Source of the DNA: Branchiostoma floridae
Taxonomy: Eukaryota > Chordata > Leptocardii > Amphioxiformes > Branchiostomatidae
Reading direction: 5' to 3'
Length of the DNA stretch: 64,000 bases
Assembly (NCBI RefSeq): GCF_000003815.2
Contig: NC_049992.1
Coordinates: forward strand, 5,282,481-5,346,480
The notes under the pieces are model-generated. The model made no database searches and was not told where the DNA came from. It saw only the letters and a list, made by a program, of their open reading frames with translations. Positions 47,175 to 59,857 of the stretch are shown piece after piece. Within the stretch, counting starts at the first letter, position 1. Each line of letters starts with the position of its first letter. Both the position numbers and the translations under genes were made by a program.

Positions 47175-50100
47175 CTATGTCTTTACCACATGCAGAGCCA
47201 CCTCCTTCCTAGCCTTGCCTCTGTAGTTGACAGCGGTACAAGTGTACACCCCTGTGTCCTCCTCCCTCGTCTCTGTCACCACCAGGGTACCGCTGCCCAG
47301 TACCTCCATCCTGGGGAACCCCGACTCCACAGCCAACATGGCTCCGGTCGGGGTGGTCCAGAAAAACTCGGCTTCAGGACAGCCTGAGATCTTACACTTC
47401 AACATGGCGATCTGGCCTTCGTGAACGGAGGTGTCGCTCCCGCTGGTGTCGATAGATGGCGCTTCCTCGTGTTGGCAGTCGCACGTCAGGTTGGCGAGGG
47501 GGACGTCATTAAGGTCCGTGCCCTGTAGACTTGGTGGACTGGCGCAAGTCACGTCAACAAATGGAGGGTTAACTCTCTCACGAAGCCACGTGGCAAAACC
47601 CTTCAGCTGACAGTCACAGTGGAAGGGATCGTCATAGAGAATCAGCGCCGTCAAGTTAGGAAGTTTGTCCACAACATTGGCGGGGAGGAAGTGCAAAGGG
47701 TTTCCTGAATCAAGCTGCAGTCTGGTGATGTTGGGGAAAGATTCGGCAGTGAAAGCACCCTCCTCTACCACTCGGATGTGTCCGTGTGAGATGTCGAGTT
47801 CGGTAGAGTGCTTAAAAGGTGTCGGGAAGGACTCAGGCCCGAGATAGACGAACGGGTTTCCGTCCAGACTTTGGTACAAAAGCACGGGTAGGCTAGCCAC
47901 GGATGGAGCCACGTGCGCCATGTTAGTAAAGTTGTTATAGGTTAAGTCAACAGAAATGAGCTTGTCCAATCCAAGGAAAGTATCCGGGGCCACGTAGCTG
48001 AGCTGATTGTAGGACAGATCCAGCCACCATAGCTGTGTCAGGGGGTGGAAGAGAGATGGGTCGATGGATGTCAGGTTGTTGTGATGGAGGTAGAGCATTG
48101 TTATGGTCGGAGTGCATTGAAAAGTGGTAGGTGCGATGGAAAGTAGCCCGTTGTATGATAGATACACATCACCCAGGGTGTCGGAGCCACACAGTGCCTT
48201 CGGGTCGAAAGTTCCGGCCGATTGTAGGCAGCCAATGTTGTTCAGGTATAAGTTTTTGAGGCTGTGTGTTAAGGATAATCATGGTTATTTGTGATATGTC
48301 AGGAATGACTTGTTTGGCTGTAACTTTTACGTATGTCTAAGACCATAACTCATGATATGATTATATTGATGACATCCATGCTATTTTTGGCCGTTTAAAA
48401 AAAACAACCTTTTTAGCCATACTGCAAATCGTACAAAGCAGTTGTAAACTGATGACGTATATGCACGCAAAAACATGTAGAAAACCAAGTACTAATTGTC
48501 ATAGAATGCCAAAGTCAATTTTAAGGTCAAAGAAAAAAGTGAAAGAAAAAATGAAGAACCTATTTAATAGCTTCTTCATTTTTTCTTTCACTTTTTTCTT
48601 TTTATATTTCTTTTATATATCAAACTCTCTTTATCTGTCCCCATTTTGATCTTCTTGATCACGTAGAATTCATAATGAGCATATCGTTATTGTGGCCAAA
48701 CTTTAATGACTAAGCAGGGGTTCACAGAGGATGTCATCCATATAATCAAATCAACATGTCCTGAAGTATGTAACAGTTACAAGTCTACCCGTATCTATCC
48801 TATTAGAATTTTGAATAATTCGTGACACCACTATGTGAATGTCAAGATACACTACCTGTGCAAAACAGAGAACTGTCCAGGTCCCAAAGCTTCTTGGATC
48901 GGGTTGTTGCCCAATGACAGGGTCTGAAGTGGGCTGGCACTTTTCAGGTTACCGGGGAACTTCTTCAGTTTGTTGGAGTCCATGGAAAGATACCCCAGGG
49001 AGTTCAGGCCTGCAAGGGATATCTCCTGTATCTGGTTCGATTGCAAATACAGAGTTCTAAGGTTGTTTAGATCTTCGAAAGCGCCATCTTCAACTTCAAC
49101 AATTACATTGGAGCTGAGGTCCAAAGAGTTCAGGGCAGGGAGCCCGACGAATGTTGTATTACGGATGACCGAGATTTTGTTACCTCCCAGAGAGATGGAC
49201 TCAAGTTTAGGCAAGTTGTGAAAGTTAGTGTCAATGTTCGTGATCCGGTTACCATCCAGAGACAGCGACTGAAGGTGTTGTAGGACATAGAAGGCACCCA
49301 CATCTATGCTTTCAATGTCGTTTGCGCTCAGGTATAAGTTCTGCAGGTTCGGCGTGTCCATGAAAACATGGTTGTCAAGGGTGACGATGTTGTTACCGGA
49401 AACATCCAGCGATTTCAGCTTCCTGGAGCCTTCAAAGATCGGCCCGGAGAGAGACGAGATTCTATTGGAGGGGAGATAGACTGACGTCAGTTGTGGCATT
49501 CCGCCGAACGCCCCTTCCTCAAGCTCTGTAATGTCGTTGAAAAACAGCTGAATCTCTTCCAAAGACGGATGATCGGTAAACAGGCCACGTTGGATCAGCT
49601 CTAACTTAGAGTTATGGGCGTCGAATCGGGTTAGGGCTTTCAGGTTGCTGAAGAGGCCTGTCGGCAGCTTGGTGAAGGAGTTGTTGTAGAGTCCGAGTGA
49701 CGTCAGAGTCGGTAAGTTGTCAAATGTATCAACTTCCACCATGGTGAGGTTGACGTTCCACCAGACTCTTAGTTCTTTGAGTTTCGGCATATCGACAAAA
49801 TCGCCTTTTCGAAGCATTGTTATGGGGGTGAAGCCTGCAGAAATGATATGAGATTATTATGATACTGTAATGATTAGCCGCATTGCCTCATGGAGTATAA
49901 TTGCAGAATCGTACGCCGTATTTTATTTCGCTGCTTTAATGCCCAGTTTTATCTGTTGTTTTATTGGTTGCATAATACATGTATACAATATAAAATTAGA
50001 ATAATGCAACACGTAAAAGAAACACTGTTTTTTTATATTTTTATTGCCAAAATCATTTATTACAATAGATGCTAAAGAGATCTTAAAATACCGTTGTACA

Positions 50101-50416
50101 AATTTGTTCTTTCTGAACATGTACATAAAATGTTTGCTTAAATGAATACGGGTTTTATAAGCACACATTGGTCTGCTTTTGACTATGTCATATCAATAAT
50201 CATGATATAGAAAATATACATACTGATATCAAATACGGTGACGTTTTTTGGAACATCCCTCGGAATAGCAGTGATATTGGGACCCCTGCACGACACCGAG
50301 TAGCCGTCCTTCTCAAGGTCGAAGCAGAAGCAGGACTTTGGACAGGCGCCTGACGTGTGGAGGTGGTAACCCATACAGAGCAGCACTGCGTACCAACACA
50401 GCCGTGCGGCATACAT
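47175..50416 (-). CDS. Secreted LRR-Ig protein A, 752 aa, three coding exons
   Basis: Coding exons 50224-50416, 48856-49834 and 47175-48261 (193, 979, 1087 bp), phases 1 and 2. A signal peptide (MYAARLCWYAVLLCMGYHLH) precedes an LRR N-terminal cap (CPKSCFCF ... VSCRG). About 20 leucine-rich repeats follow, then a C-terminal cap (FHCDCQLKGFATWL ... LTCDCQ) and one I-set-like Ig domain (MLKCKISGC ... GVYTCTAVN). The chain stops right after the Ig strand G (EVALHVVKT) with no TM or GPI tail, so it should be secreted. LRR-Ig proteins act in recognition or adhesion; a role in amphioxus immunity is an inference. An acceptor (TTTTCAG at 50424) before the ATG implies a noncoding 5' exon. It is head-to-head with the paralog at 51756. 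Confidence 0.92.
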
Positions 50417-50423
50417 GGTTGTT

Positions 50424-51755
50424 CTGAAAATAGACACACAATCAATTGAAGTCATGCAGAGTTTGTTTAATCGCTGTCTTTTATTGGCCATTGACCCCTA
50501 TAATGTTGCAGAACTGATCTGCCGGCATCGTCGTTTTTATTTTACTAAATTGGATTGGCATTATCACTGACTTTATGGTGGGAATATCATTTTAAACGTA
50601 TAGGTATGACTAAAATATAATAGACCATACACAGCGTAAAAGAGATCCGTTTTATCGATTAAAATCGTTGAGCGCTTTGTCAAATTGCTCGGCCACAGCG
50701 ATGTCGCCAGCGTACCGCAGCTATAGCGATATACACGGTTAAATGAGATCAGAATTGGAATATCTGCATTTGTCTTCTTAAAAAAACAATACTGCAACTT
50801 GCAAAACTATAAGCACGGTTAACTTACAGTTACCTTATTATTAAGAATAGAAAATAATGTGTACTCAGCAATATTAATATACTCAAGCCGTCTAAATAGC
50901 AAAAAAAATCGTATCTTACTAATAGTTCTTCCCCTGCAGTCAAACGTACTCTCACTGATACCTGGATGACATTTGACCCTTGGCACGTACAGGCGTCTGC
51001 TGACTGGCGCATGACAGAGGTTAAGCAAGGTCATTGACACACGCGTTCAACTTGGTAGTATTAGCACAGCTTCATCCATAACTTACATAGGACCTGTTAA
51101 AACTCCAAACAGGATTTGATTGTTGATTACCTTTCCTTACTAATGCCCTAATGCCGACAGATTTGAAAAACATTTACACTAACACCTTATGTACATACGA
51201 GTATCAAAGGTCACCCAGGCACTGTGCTGACACAAGTGTTTGGTGAAATGGAACGGTAAGCCCGACATTTTATCAAAAAAGTTTCGAACATAAAGATTCT
51301 GTAAGCTTAACTTTACTAGATACCAAATTATAGATTTTATACCAGTAAGAAATGTAAATTCAAGTAACGTCTAGTTTATTTTACTTATTGTATATATACA
51401 TTGTATTTACAATCTAGCACCATTGCGTACAACCACAATTTAGGGGGCGTGACTGGTGGGTATTGTTACTAGTATGTTTTTTTTTCAAAGACGTACATTG
51501 CATTAATAGAACAACTTTTACTAGAAGGTATGGCAGGAGGCGTTGTTGTTAGAATTTTATATGGGAAGCCTGTATGCTAGGGTTTAACGTACAACGAAGT
51601 AGTTTGTATAGAGATAAACAATGCTTGTAATGCAGACTGTATAATCGTTCCATGCGCATATTTGGTAGCTATTTACCATTTTTCTTACACAACATGGTGG
51701 TGGGAAAAGGATTATGCATGCTGATCGTTTTGTTTCTGTGTTGTAAAGTGCAACA
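50424..51755. promoter_or_regulatory. Shared intergenic region of the divergent LRR-Ig pair
   Basis: About 1.3 kb separates the two start codons. Both genes have acceptor-like sequence just 5' of the ATG (TCTATTTTCAG for A; TGTGTTGTAAAG for B), so first noncoding exons and promoters are probably inside this interval. A possible minus-strand donor (CATCCAG/GTATCAGTGAG) lies near 50963. No TATA box is obvious. Bidirectional control is an inference. Confidence 0.4.
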
Positions 51756-54700
51756 ATGAAACCTGGAAGGCTGAGTTTTTACTTGGCGGTGTTTGCTGCC
51801 CTGTCGCTGTTCTACTGGACTTCGGCATGCCCGAAGCACTGCGAGTGTTTTGACCTGGAGAAGAACGAGTACTCGGTGTCGTGTCATGGGGCGAACATTA
51901 CTGCCATCCCGAGAGACATCCCCAAGAACACCACTTACATGGATATAAGTAAGACAACTTATCACTGCTTATTACTTTGGTGTTAAGTTGTCATATTAAT
52001 AAAATAACGTTCGCTTAGCTGTGAATTTTTACCTTCAATGACCAAAAATAACGCAAATAGAGCATATGTCAGCTATGTATGTAGTTTATATACTAGATTG
52101 AGTACGCTGCCTAGTAGAGAGAATGATTTGCCGGCCGAGTTTTGCTACCAAAGGGTTTGAGAGGAATGTTAACCTTAGCGTGGACTGACTCTTCTGGTCA
52201 ATTGTTTACCGATGGTCTGGTGGAGGCTTTGTGCTTTCTCATGAATAAATAAAGGTTCAAACAAATGTGTTTTCCACCATATAAATGTGTACCACATATT
52301 CATACATGTTAAATGAATTTATTAGGAATCTTGACATTACATAAATCTTCGGTATAATTTGCCTTACCTCTTCCCTCATAACTTCAATGAAAAGCGGCCC
52401 GCAGGTCGACTTGAGCTTCTCTTTAATACATCTAAGGGTCAAACAAGTAAAAATGATGTTTTGTCCCACCAGGCTTCACACCGATAACCATGCTCAGACG
52501 AGGCGACTTTGTGGACATCCCCAAACTCAAGGAACTCAACGTTTGGTGGAACCTGAATCTGACGATGGTTGAAGTCGGAACGTTCGACAATCTGCCGACC
52601 CTCACGTCGCTTGGGCTGTACAACAACTCGTTCACCAAGCTGCCGCCCGGCCTGTTTGATAAGTTGACGAATCTCACCCACTTTGACGCCCATAACAGTA
52701 AGCTCGAGACCATCCCTCCCGGCCTGTTCACCGACCATCCTTCCCTTAAGGAGATATTTCTGCTTTACAACAATATTGCTCATCTAGACGAGGGAGCATT
52801 TGGCGGCCTGCCACATCTGACAGAAGTGACTCTTGCCTTAAACAGTCTTACGTCTCTTGACAAGTCCGCCTTCGCGGGTTCACGTAAGCTGACGTCACTG
52901 AATTTAGACGGCAACTACATCAGCAGCATTGGCAAAGATGCCTTCTCGGACACACCGAACCTGCAAAACTTAAACCTGAACGATAACAACATCCACACAA
53001 TTGAGGCTGGCGCCTTTTCACCACTTCGCCACCTCCAATCCGTGTCCCTCTCTAGCAATGAGCTTACAAACATTGAAGGCATTTTCCAAAACCTTCTGGA
53101 ACTTGAATCTATTACTTTGGATACAAACAAAATCTCGACAATTCAAAATACCACGTTCGCCAATCTTCCCGGTCTAAGCTCTTTGTCCATCAACTATAAT
53201 AACATCAAAGAAGTAGACGTTGATGCGTTTAAAGACCTTAACGGCCTCCAAACTCTATCCTTGGAAAATAACGAGATTCCAGAGATCTCGTTGGAAGGTC
53301 TGTACTCCCTTATGACTTTGTATCTTGAGTCAAACAAGCTTCAGTATTTTCCAAACAACCTGCAAGACGCCAGCCAACTGCAGACGCTGTCTTTGGAGGA
53401 CAACCCGATCCAGGAGCCCCTGAATGCTGGGCAGTTCTCAGCCCTGTTCAGGTAAGCTTTCGTGTAGCTTACAAGTCTAAATATTACATATCGACCTTTA
53501 AACATAGGTTGTAAATAGTATCGCTATCCAGGCGTGTTGCTAAACGAGTTTTGCATTCCAGTAACCAACGACACATGGGACCGTCAATAAGAAAATTGAT
53601 GTATTTGCAGAAATACAAGTTGAATAGCATTTTAGTCATAATTGTATTAATAAGGACATGAATAATAGCAAGATGGTTGATGTACAGGTAACCAGTTGTA
53701 CAACTTGTTTCATTTAAAGTATACGATAATCATTTGAGTAAGTTATGTGTATTCTTTGAGAAGTGTAAATGTATGTATGTGTTGGCACCAAGCAATATCA
53801 GCTAAGTTTACCATGTAATGCATTACCTGCAATCTCAATAAACCAAACTAAATTAAATACAACGCATTATGTCTTACGCGCGTTGTTCACATCCTATTCT
53901 ATCTAGGCTCTCCAATCTATACCTGTCCAACATTACCTGTCTGAAGGTGGCCGGGACGCTGAACCCCAAGGCTCTGTGTGGTTCCGATGCCCTTGACGAG
54001 GTTTGGCTGTCCTATAACGGCCTCTCCACCATCCCAGCGACAACATTCGCCTGTACGCAAGTGGTGTCTACCCTCTGGTTACAAAATAACAACCTGACCG
54101 AGCTGAGTCCTGGACTGTTCCACGGGCTGACTGAGCTGACCTGGCTGGACCTTTCTTACAACCATCTCAGCCGCCTGGACCCGGACATGTTCACCGGGGT
54201 AGACAAGCTCAGAATCTTAGACCTGACCGGAAACAACTTCACCAACATGGCGCACGTGGCTCCGACTCTGGCTAGTCTTCCTATGCTGGCATCACACGAT
54301 CTAGACAAGAACCCTTTCGTGTACCTCGGCCCTGAGTCCTTCCCGACACCCATGAAGCACGCTACAGCGTTAGATGTATCCGGGGGACATATTCACGTGG
54401 TGGAGGAGGAGACTTTTACAGCCACAACTTTCCCCAACCTCACCAGGCTGTTGATGTATGACGGGAACCCGCTACACTTTGTACCTGCCGATATTCTACA
54501 GGGACTTCACAACCTCTCAGCCTTCATCGCGGATAACGATCCATTCCACTGTGACTGCCAAATGAAGGGTTTCACAACCTGGTTACATAAGCAAGCCAAA
54601 CCCCCTTTCGTCTATGTGTTCTGTGCCAGCCCTCCCAGCCTCCAGGGTAAGAATCTTAACGATGTTTCTCCCGACAACCTGACGTGCGACTGCCAACACG

Positions 54701-54993
54701 AGGAAGCGCCATCTATCGACACCAGCGGGAGCGACACCTCCGTCCACGAAGGCCAGACCGCCATGTTGAAGTGTAAGATCTCAGGCTGTCCTGAAGCCGA
54801 GTTTTTCTGGACCACCCCAACCGGAGCCATGTTGGCTGTGGAGTCGGGGTTCCCCAGGATGGAGGTACTGGGCAGCGGTACCCTGGTGGTGACAGAGGCG
54901 AGGGAGGAGGACACAGGGGTGTACACTTGTACCGCCGTCAACTACAGAGGCAAGGCTAAAAAGGAAGTGGCTCTGCATGTTGTAAAGACATAG
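51756..54993 (+). CDS. Secreted LRR-Ig protein B, 752 aa, three coding exons
   Basis: Exons 51756-51948, 52473-53451 and 53907-54993 have exactly the same lengths (193, 979, 1087 bp) and phases as paralog A. A signal peptide (MKPGRLSFYLAVFAALSLFY) is followed by an LRR N-cap (CPKHCECF ... VSCHG) and roughly 20 LRRs (LTSLGLYNNSFTKLPPGLF and so on). A C-cap (FHCDCQMKGFTTWL), one Ig domain with both cysteines and the DTGVYTC signature follow, and the stop comes after EVALHVVKT. No TM segment. By eye the LRR part is roughly 60% identical to A, but the last 313 bp differ at only about nine bases. Retroposon tails sit in intron 1. Confidence 0.93.
52110..52442 (+). repeat. Two retroposon 3'-end-like segments in intron 1
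   Basis: About 52127-52261 (GCCGGCCGAGTTTTGCTACC ... CATGAATAAATAAAGGTTCA) and about 52365-52442 (CTCTTCCCTCATAACTTCAA ... ). Both look like LINE/SINE 3' ends; the second matches about 5877-5946. Confidence 0.55.
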
Positions 54994-56745
54994 TTGAAAG
55001 GTGGAAGAGGCCCTTCAGATTCTTGTGAAGAATCCGTAGAATGCAACCATCTCCCCTTTGCTGTTGCTTAGCACTTTGCGATTAAACGGTAGCTGATGGC
55101 TTGTACTAAGTTTGGTTTAATATAGAGAAAATGGGACTTAATGTCACTTGGTACAGCATAAATCGCCGTAAGGTACATGATGAGATGAGTTTGTTATTCA
55201 ATCACTTTGTTGATAAATTCAGGGATGATTTTGATATTTGCGAATGGTTTCAGTATTTGCTATAGGTAATAAATCTATCAGAGTGTAATAGTTCCTTTTT
55301 GTGGCGGATTAAACATATTCCGATTGTTTTTCTTTCTGCACTTCTTGATTTGTACATAGCTAACTAGATTGGTGTTGCTTAGTTCAAATGCGGATACCAA
55401 GTATGTCAACAAGAGGCACATTTCGCAAATCGGTTTTAAGCAAGCAAAGGCAGTGGAGTCAGATTCTAACAAATCTCCGGGAGTGGGTCATTAACCCCAG
55501 CCAGCGAGAGATTGTGTAAACACAGGATATGGTATTAAGCCGATGTGGTCGTTCTTTGTCCAAACGTGTAATTAATTGGTCCTGGTTATTTGCAGATAAC
55601 AATGTAGGCGTATGGGCCTTTCTTTTTAGTCAACTACATATATTTACTGATTTCTTTTTCCGTTTACTGATTTCATTTCTTTTCCTTTTTACTAGCTTTT
55701 ACTAGTTACGGAGTTAACCCGATTAGTTACTAATACTTTTGCTTGGCGAAGGTGTAAGGTCTTTGAACGTCTAAGCTCACACACCAAAGAAGTGTCTACC
55801 GGTCCACGGAAAACAAAGACAAATCTTCAAAGACACAAAAACTACCGTAACGATGTTGCCTAGTAAGAGGTTACTAAGCATTGCAGGGTTCACCATAATT
55901 TTAACGTTTATATGACTGTGTATAGATAGACGACCGTTCGTTACTGTTAAGACGAGTAAGATGCTGGAAGACATCTACAGGCCAAAATAAAATATCAAGA
56001 CAGCTCATTACAGTTTCTTGCCTTACTAGTACGCTACGCATCAAGCGGGCATAACCTGTACGTAACAAGTCTACAGGAATGTAGTTATTGATTAAACACC
56101 AAAAGCTATAGCCAAAACATTATGATGATTGGCTATTAGTATATTTCAATTGGAGGGGGACTAACTGGGAACAGTTCATTTTGGAATGGTAGATTTCTGG
56201 TTTGAAGCATGTTCCTGCAATGATTGTAAGCGAAACCGATGAGTTTGTTTTTCATGGTGTATGTGGATAAGCAAAAACGAATATTCTCGTCTGTGTACAG
56301 GTGCATTTGGATTGGAACATTTGTGGTGCGCTTTGAAAAAAAAGGACTGGGTTGACCTTGGAATATGTATTTTTCAGGCTGAAGGTAATCTTCCAACCTT
56401 TTCAATGGACTGCCTCCTCCCCTAAGCTAGACTTCAGTAAACTGTGATCAGGAGATTTCAAAGAGTTTCAGTGTAGACAAATAAGGTTTGATGTTTTGTC
56501 TACAGGTTTTGTGAATGCTTTGATTGCATGAATTACTGACAAAATGTTTCAGACATGATTGAATTGCCTGGAGTGTGTTCACTTGTCATGCTAAGATATC
56601 CCTGAATTTTGGCTGAAGGAAAAAATCGCCCCGGAGAGTCGGTCTTTCTTTCTAGTCCACCCACAACCAGCATTAATTTCCGCTTAGAGCAACAGAAATC
56701 TTGTAGATAAATATCAGTCCAGAAAGAGACACATTTAATGCAAGG
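54994..56745. other. Intergenic, nothing recognised
   Basis: 3' flank of LRR-Ig B (the first 130 bp match the 3' flank of A), then A/T-rich sequence without a supported gene. Confidence 0.45.
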
Positions 56746-58686
56746 ATGCAGACGACACATGAGGAGGCAGTGCAGGAAATACAACGCCAGTACCAGAACA
56801 CCGTAGAGTGTGAGATGCTACCTACAGACTGTATCGAACCTTATGCCGAGGTGCCCGTATCTCCCAACTCTGATCAGGTTGGAAACGGAGATGGACTACC
56901 TGGCCAAGAAAAAGCCATCACTTCACCATTGTACATGGACACAACAGTCGGAGCTGCTGGACAACATGCCAACCAGCGCGCAACACGCAAAAATTCCAAG
57001 TTGATGTCACGGCTCTATGGAGACACCGAGGATAAAAGAGAATCGCCTCATCAGCAAGCCAGGAAAACATCTGCTGACGAAACTGGTCCGGATGGGAACA
57101 CGGTTGCGTCGAAGCTCTATATACATGGAGACAAAACAGATCAAAAGGAATCGGCTCAACAGGCTGGAAGCGAAGATGTTCAAGACAAATATCAGGAAGA
57201 GCCCAACACGTTGCTCGATTCAGCCCCAAAGGCATCGGAATCTGACATTTGCAAGCCGATCTCGTCCGAACAAAATCCAACAGGCCACAGTGACGAAGTG
57301 GGCCACACTGGACCCTCTTCTTCTAAACAATATCAAGGTATGTTTAGTTGATGATATGGTAAATTGATAGCAAACACGTATCCAACAGCTTACATTCATC
57401 TGATTAGAGTACTGTCAGAGCAATTCGCGTTAAATTTGGATTATTTCCCCAATTTAAGAAGATGTGGTGACTGATTTAACGTGTTTTCAAATTTCACATC
57501 TCGACACTTTTGTGGCTCTTTTGTGGTGATGAGCCGTCTATTCATGGCACACAGACATACTTTTCATAAATGTGTGAATTGCTTTCTTTCATCGATCCTA
57601 ATAACCTAGTCTCTACCAGACTGCTGCCCGGCCGAATAGAGGAGTTTGGCCTCGTTAGGAATAAAAGCCTAGTAGGATCTAGGAGTTAACTGGCCTAGAA
57701 GTGTTGGCCAGCCTTAGGTCGCATATGGTACTCTGTTATCTGTCTACTATTTTTCCAGCGACCTGTGGAGCCTGGTAGAGGCTACCAAAAACCTATTTAG
57801 TAATTTACCGAATGTTGTAACATATGCATGTTAGAAGAAAAGATGAATCCATGTTGGAAACCATTTAACAGTTTAGAAAGTATTTATATCAGATTGCTAC
57901 AAAGTCTTAGAAAATGGTGGAATAAAAGGAAGCAAACAATCGTAGTAATTTCAACTATAGAAGCTGACCAACCCAACGTACGCAAAGTTAAGTTTTTATC
58001 ATTATTTACTTTGTACGTGTGTATTTGTACAATTTACATAAGAGTATTCTGAAATGTACATCTTCTATGAGGACGTAAGGTTTTGTAAAGCCATATTGTA
58101 GACGCATTTCAAGGGGTTTGAATATTCAACAAAGATCAGCGGCGATTGACTACAATAACATTACACATACACACAAACACATGTGCTTAATGATTTTCTT
58201 CCATGTCTTAAACAACAGAACTTTGCGTATGTTTCCATAGATATACAGAAAATTAAATTCGGGGCTATGGTTGTCATTATTGTGGTTGTTTTTACCAGTC
58301 ATGTAACTTAGTAGTTTTCACTGCAGCTAGAGAATTGAAAGCTACTACTGACAATGGCGATCCTAACAACCACGTGTACGTCGATACTGAAACTTGTGGT
58401 TGGCAGGCTGAAGACAAAGGTATCTTGTCTTATCTTAGATTATGTATCTTTGCAATTTTATATAAATGTACAAAATTGTGATGTCAGTGATATTGCTGTT
58501 AATCTTAATGAAATAATCCTTTTTGTGTCATCACGGTATCATGTTATGATATAATTACAGCAATATTTTTTGTTGCAGCTAGAGGAAGAGGAGCCGAATG
58601 CTATGCTGCTAGCAACAGTAATAGCGACCCTGACAAACAGGTGTACGACAACGCTGAAAGTAGTGTTGGACAAGATGGAAACAAAG
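56746..58686 (+). CDS. Partial gene: tyrosine-motif-rich exons, probable cytoplasmic tail
   Basis: Three exons joined in phase 1: 56746-57337 (from MQTTHEEAVQEIQRQ), 58327-58419 and 58579-58686, each with good GT-AG sites (CAAG/GTATGT, CAAAG/GTATCT, AAAG/GTATGT). Exon 1 is hydrophilic and carries spaced Tyr motifs (EPYAEVPV, SPLYMDTT, SRLYGDTED, SKLYIHGD). The two short exons are repeats of each other: both start with Ala-Arg after the splice and have an Asp-Pro then V-Y (DPNNHVYVDTE; DPDKQVYDNAE). The motifs could be SH2 docking sites. No TM, signal peptide or stop is seen, so the 3' part is missing or lies beyond the window. The 5' start is uncertain. Family not recognised. Confidence 0.6.
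57607..57784. mobile_element. 178-bp TIR element, same family as 45006-45214
   Basis: Ends TAGTCTCTACCAGACT and (inverted) TAGCCTCTACCAGGCT; interior GGAATAAAAGCCTAGTAG shared with the 45-kb copy. Flanks CTAATAACC and CCAAAAACC match at 7 of 9 positions, a decayed 9-bp TSD. It lies in intron 1 of the tyrosine-motif gene. Confidence 0.82.
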
Positions 58687-59662
58687 GTATGTTCTCTGCG
58701 TAAAATGTCAGTATCTTTGTAAACTATGATACCAGTATCATTGCACCAGTATCATTGCATGGAATCATTATATTTTTTCATGTCAGTATTGTTGAAGAAG
58801 CGGCGATCTTATGGTATTCTCCTAGTCTGGCCAAGTAATGATGTAATATGTCAGCCAGTGTAGAAGTCTGGTGAAGGATAACTGACTACACTGATTATCT
58901 ATAACAAAACATGACATATATATTGAACCATAGATATGAATCAAACCTCTTCAACAGACAAAATTCTGACTGCATCATTGCCATTAAATTGCAAGACTCT
59001 GAACCTCGTATGCCCATCAGTGCTTGACATGTAATGGCCATTACCATATCTCTTACCAAAACATTATCATCCAAAGAAACAAAGCAGAACAGAAAACAGA
59101 TTTTGAAATAAGGGAAAGCTAGCCAAACCTTTCACCGTGATCCATATTGAGGATCCGGAATTTCAATGGCATGCTGTGGCGACATACCACCCCGAAAACC
59201 CCTGTTACATGCAGTTTTTCCTGTCTCCCTTTAGACCGGACTGAGCTGCCAGCCTTAAAGCTGTTGCATTCCTGCATAAAGCATCATTGAATACAGTTCC
59301 TGACACATTGGCTACACTTCAAAATATATCTAAACTTCTGTACATCAGGAAACAAAAGGGTGAATCTATGACTGTATCTATCACAGCAATGATGGAAAGA
59401 CCTTTTACGCATACCTACACAGGATACCATGGAGGAGCACTCCTCATTTCAATCTGAGTTTTGTTAAACACAGAAAACTTAACTTTGAAGCCTTCATTTG
59501 ACAGGTGAAAAAAACAAACATATTTTCATCCATTTGAAAAATTATGTGGACCACTGCAGGTTTAGTAATGTAAGTGGCATGTCAGCAATTATAACCTGCA
59601 CAGCTCCAATTGATGATGAATTGTACCAGCACATGGTCTTTTCAGTTCTGCATAGTGTAAGG

Positions 59663-59857
59663 TACTCTCCAAGCTGAGATTAGGCTCCGGCTGTTTTTTA
59701 ATGTTTTTTTAGTCGTTTTTATCGGACTTTCTATCTTGTATTTAATCTTGCTGTGTCAAAACCTTAGGCCGGACACAACAAGATGAAATACAAAATAGAA
59801 AGCCCGATAAAAAGGACTTATGAAAACAGCCTTAGCCTAACCTCTGCTTGGAGAGTA
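59663..59857. mobile_element. 195-bp MITE with 9-bp TSD inside the KDZ gene
   Basis: Ends TACTCTCCAAGCTGAGATTA and (inverted) TACTCTCCAAGCAGAGGTTA pair over about 85 bp to near the centre. AGTGTAAGG flanks it at 59654-59662 and 59858-59866. It sits between two KDZ exons, so it inserted into that element's intron. Confidence 0.9.
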
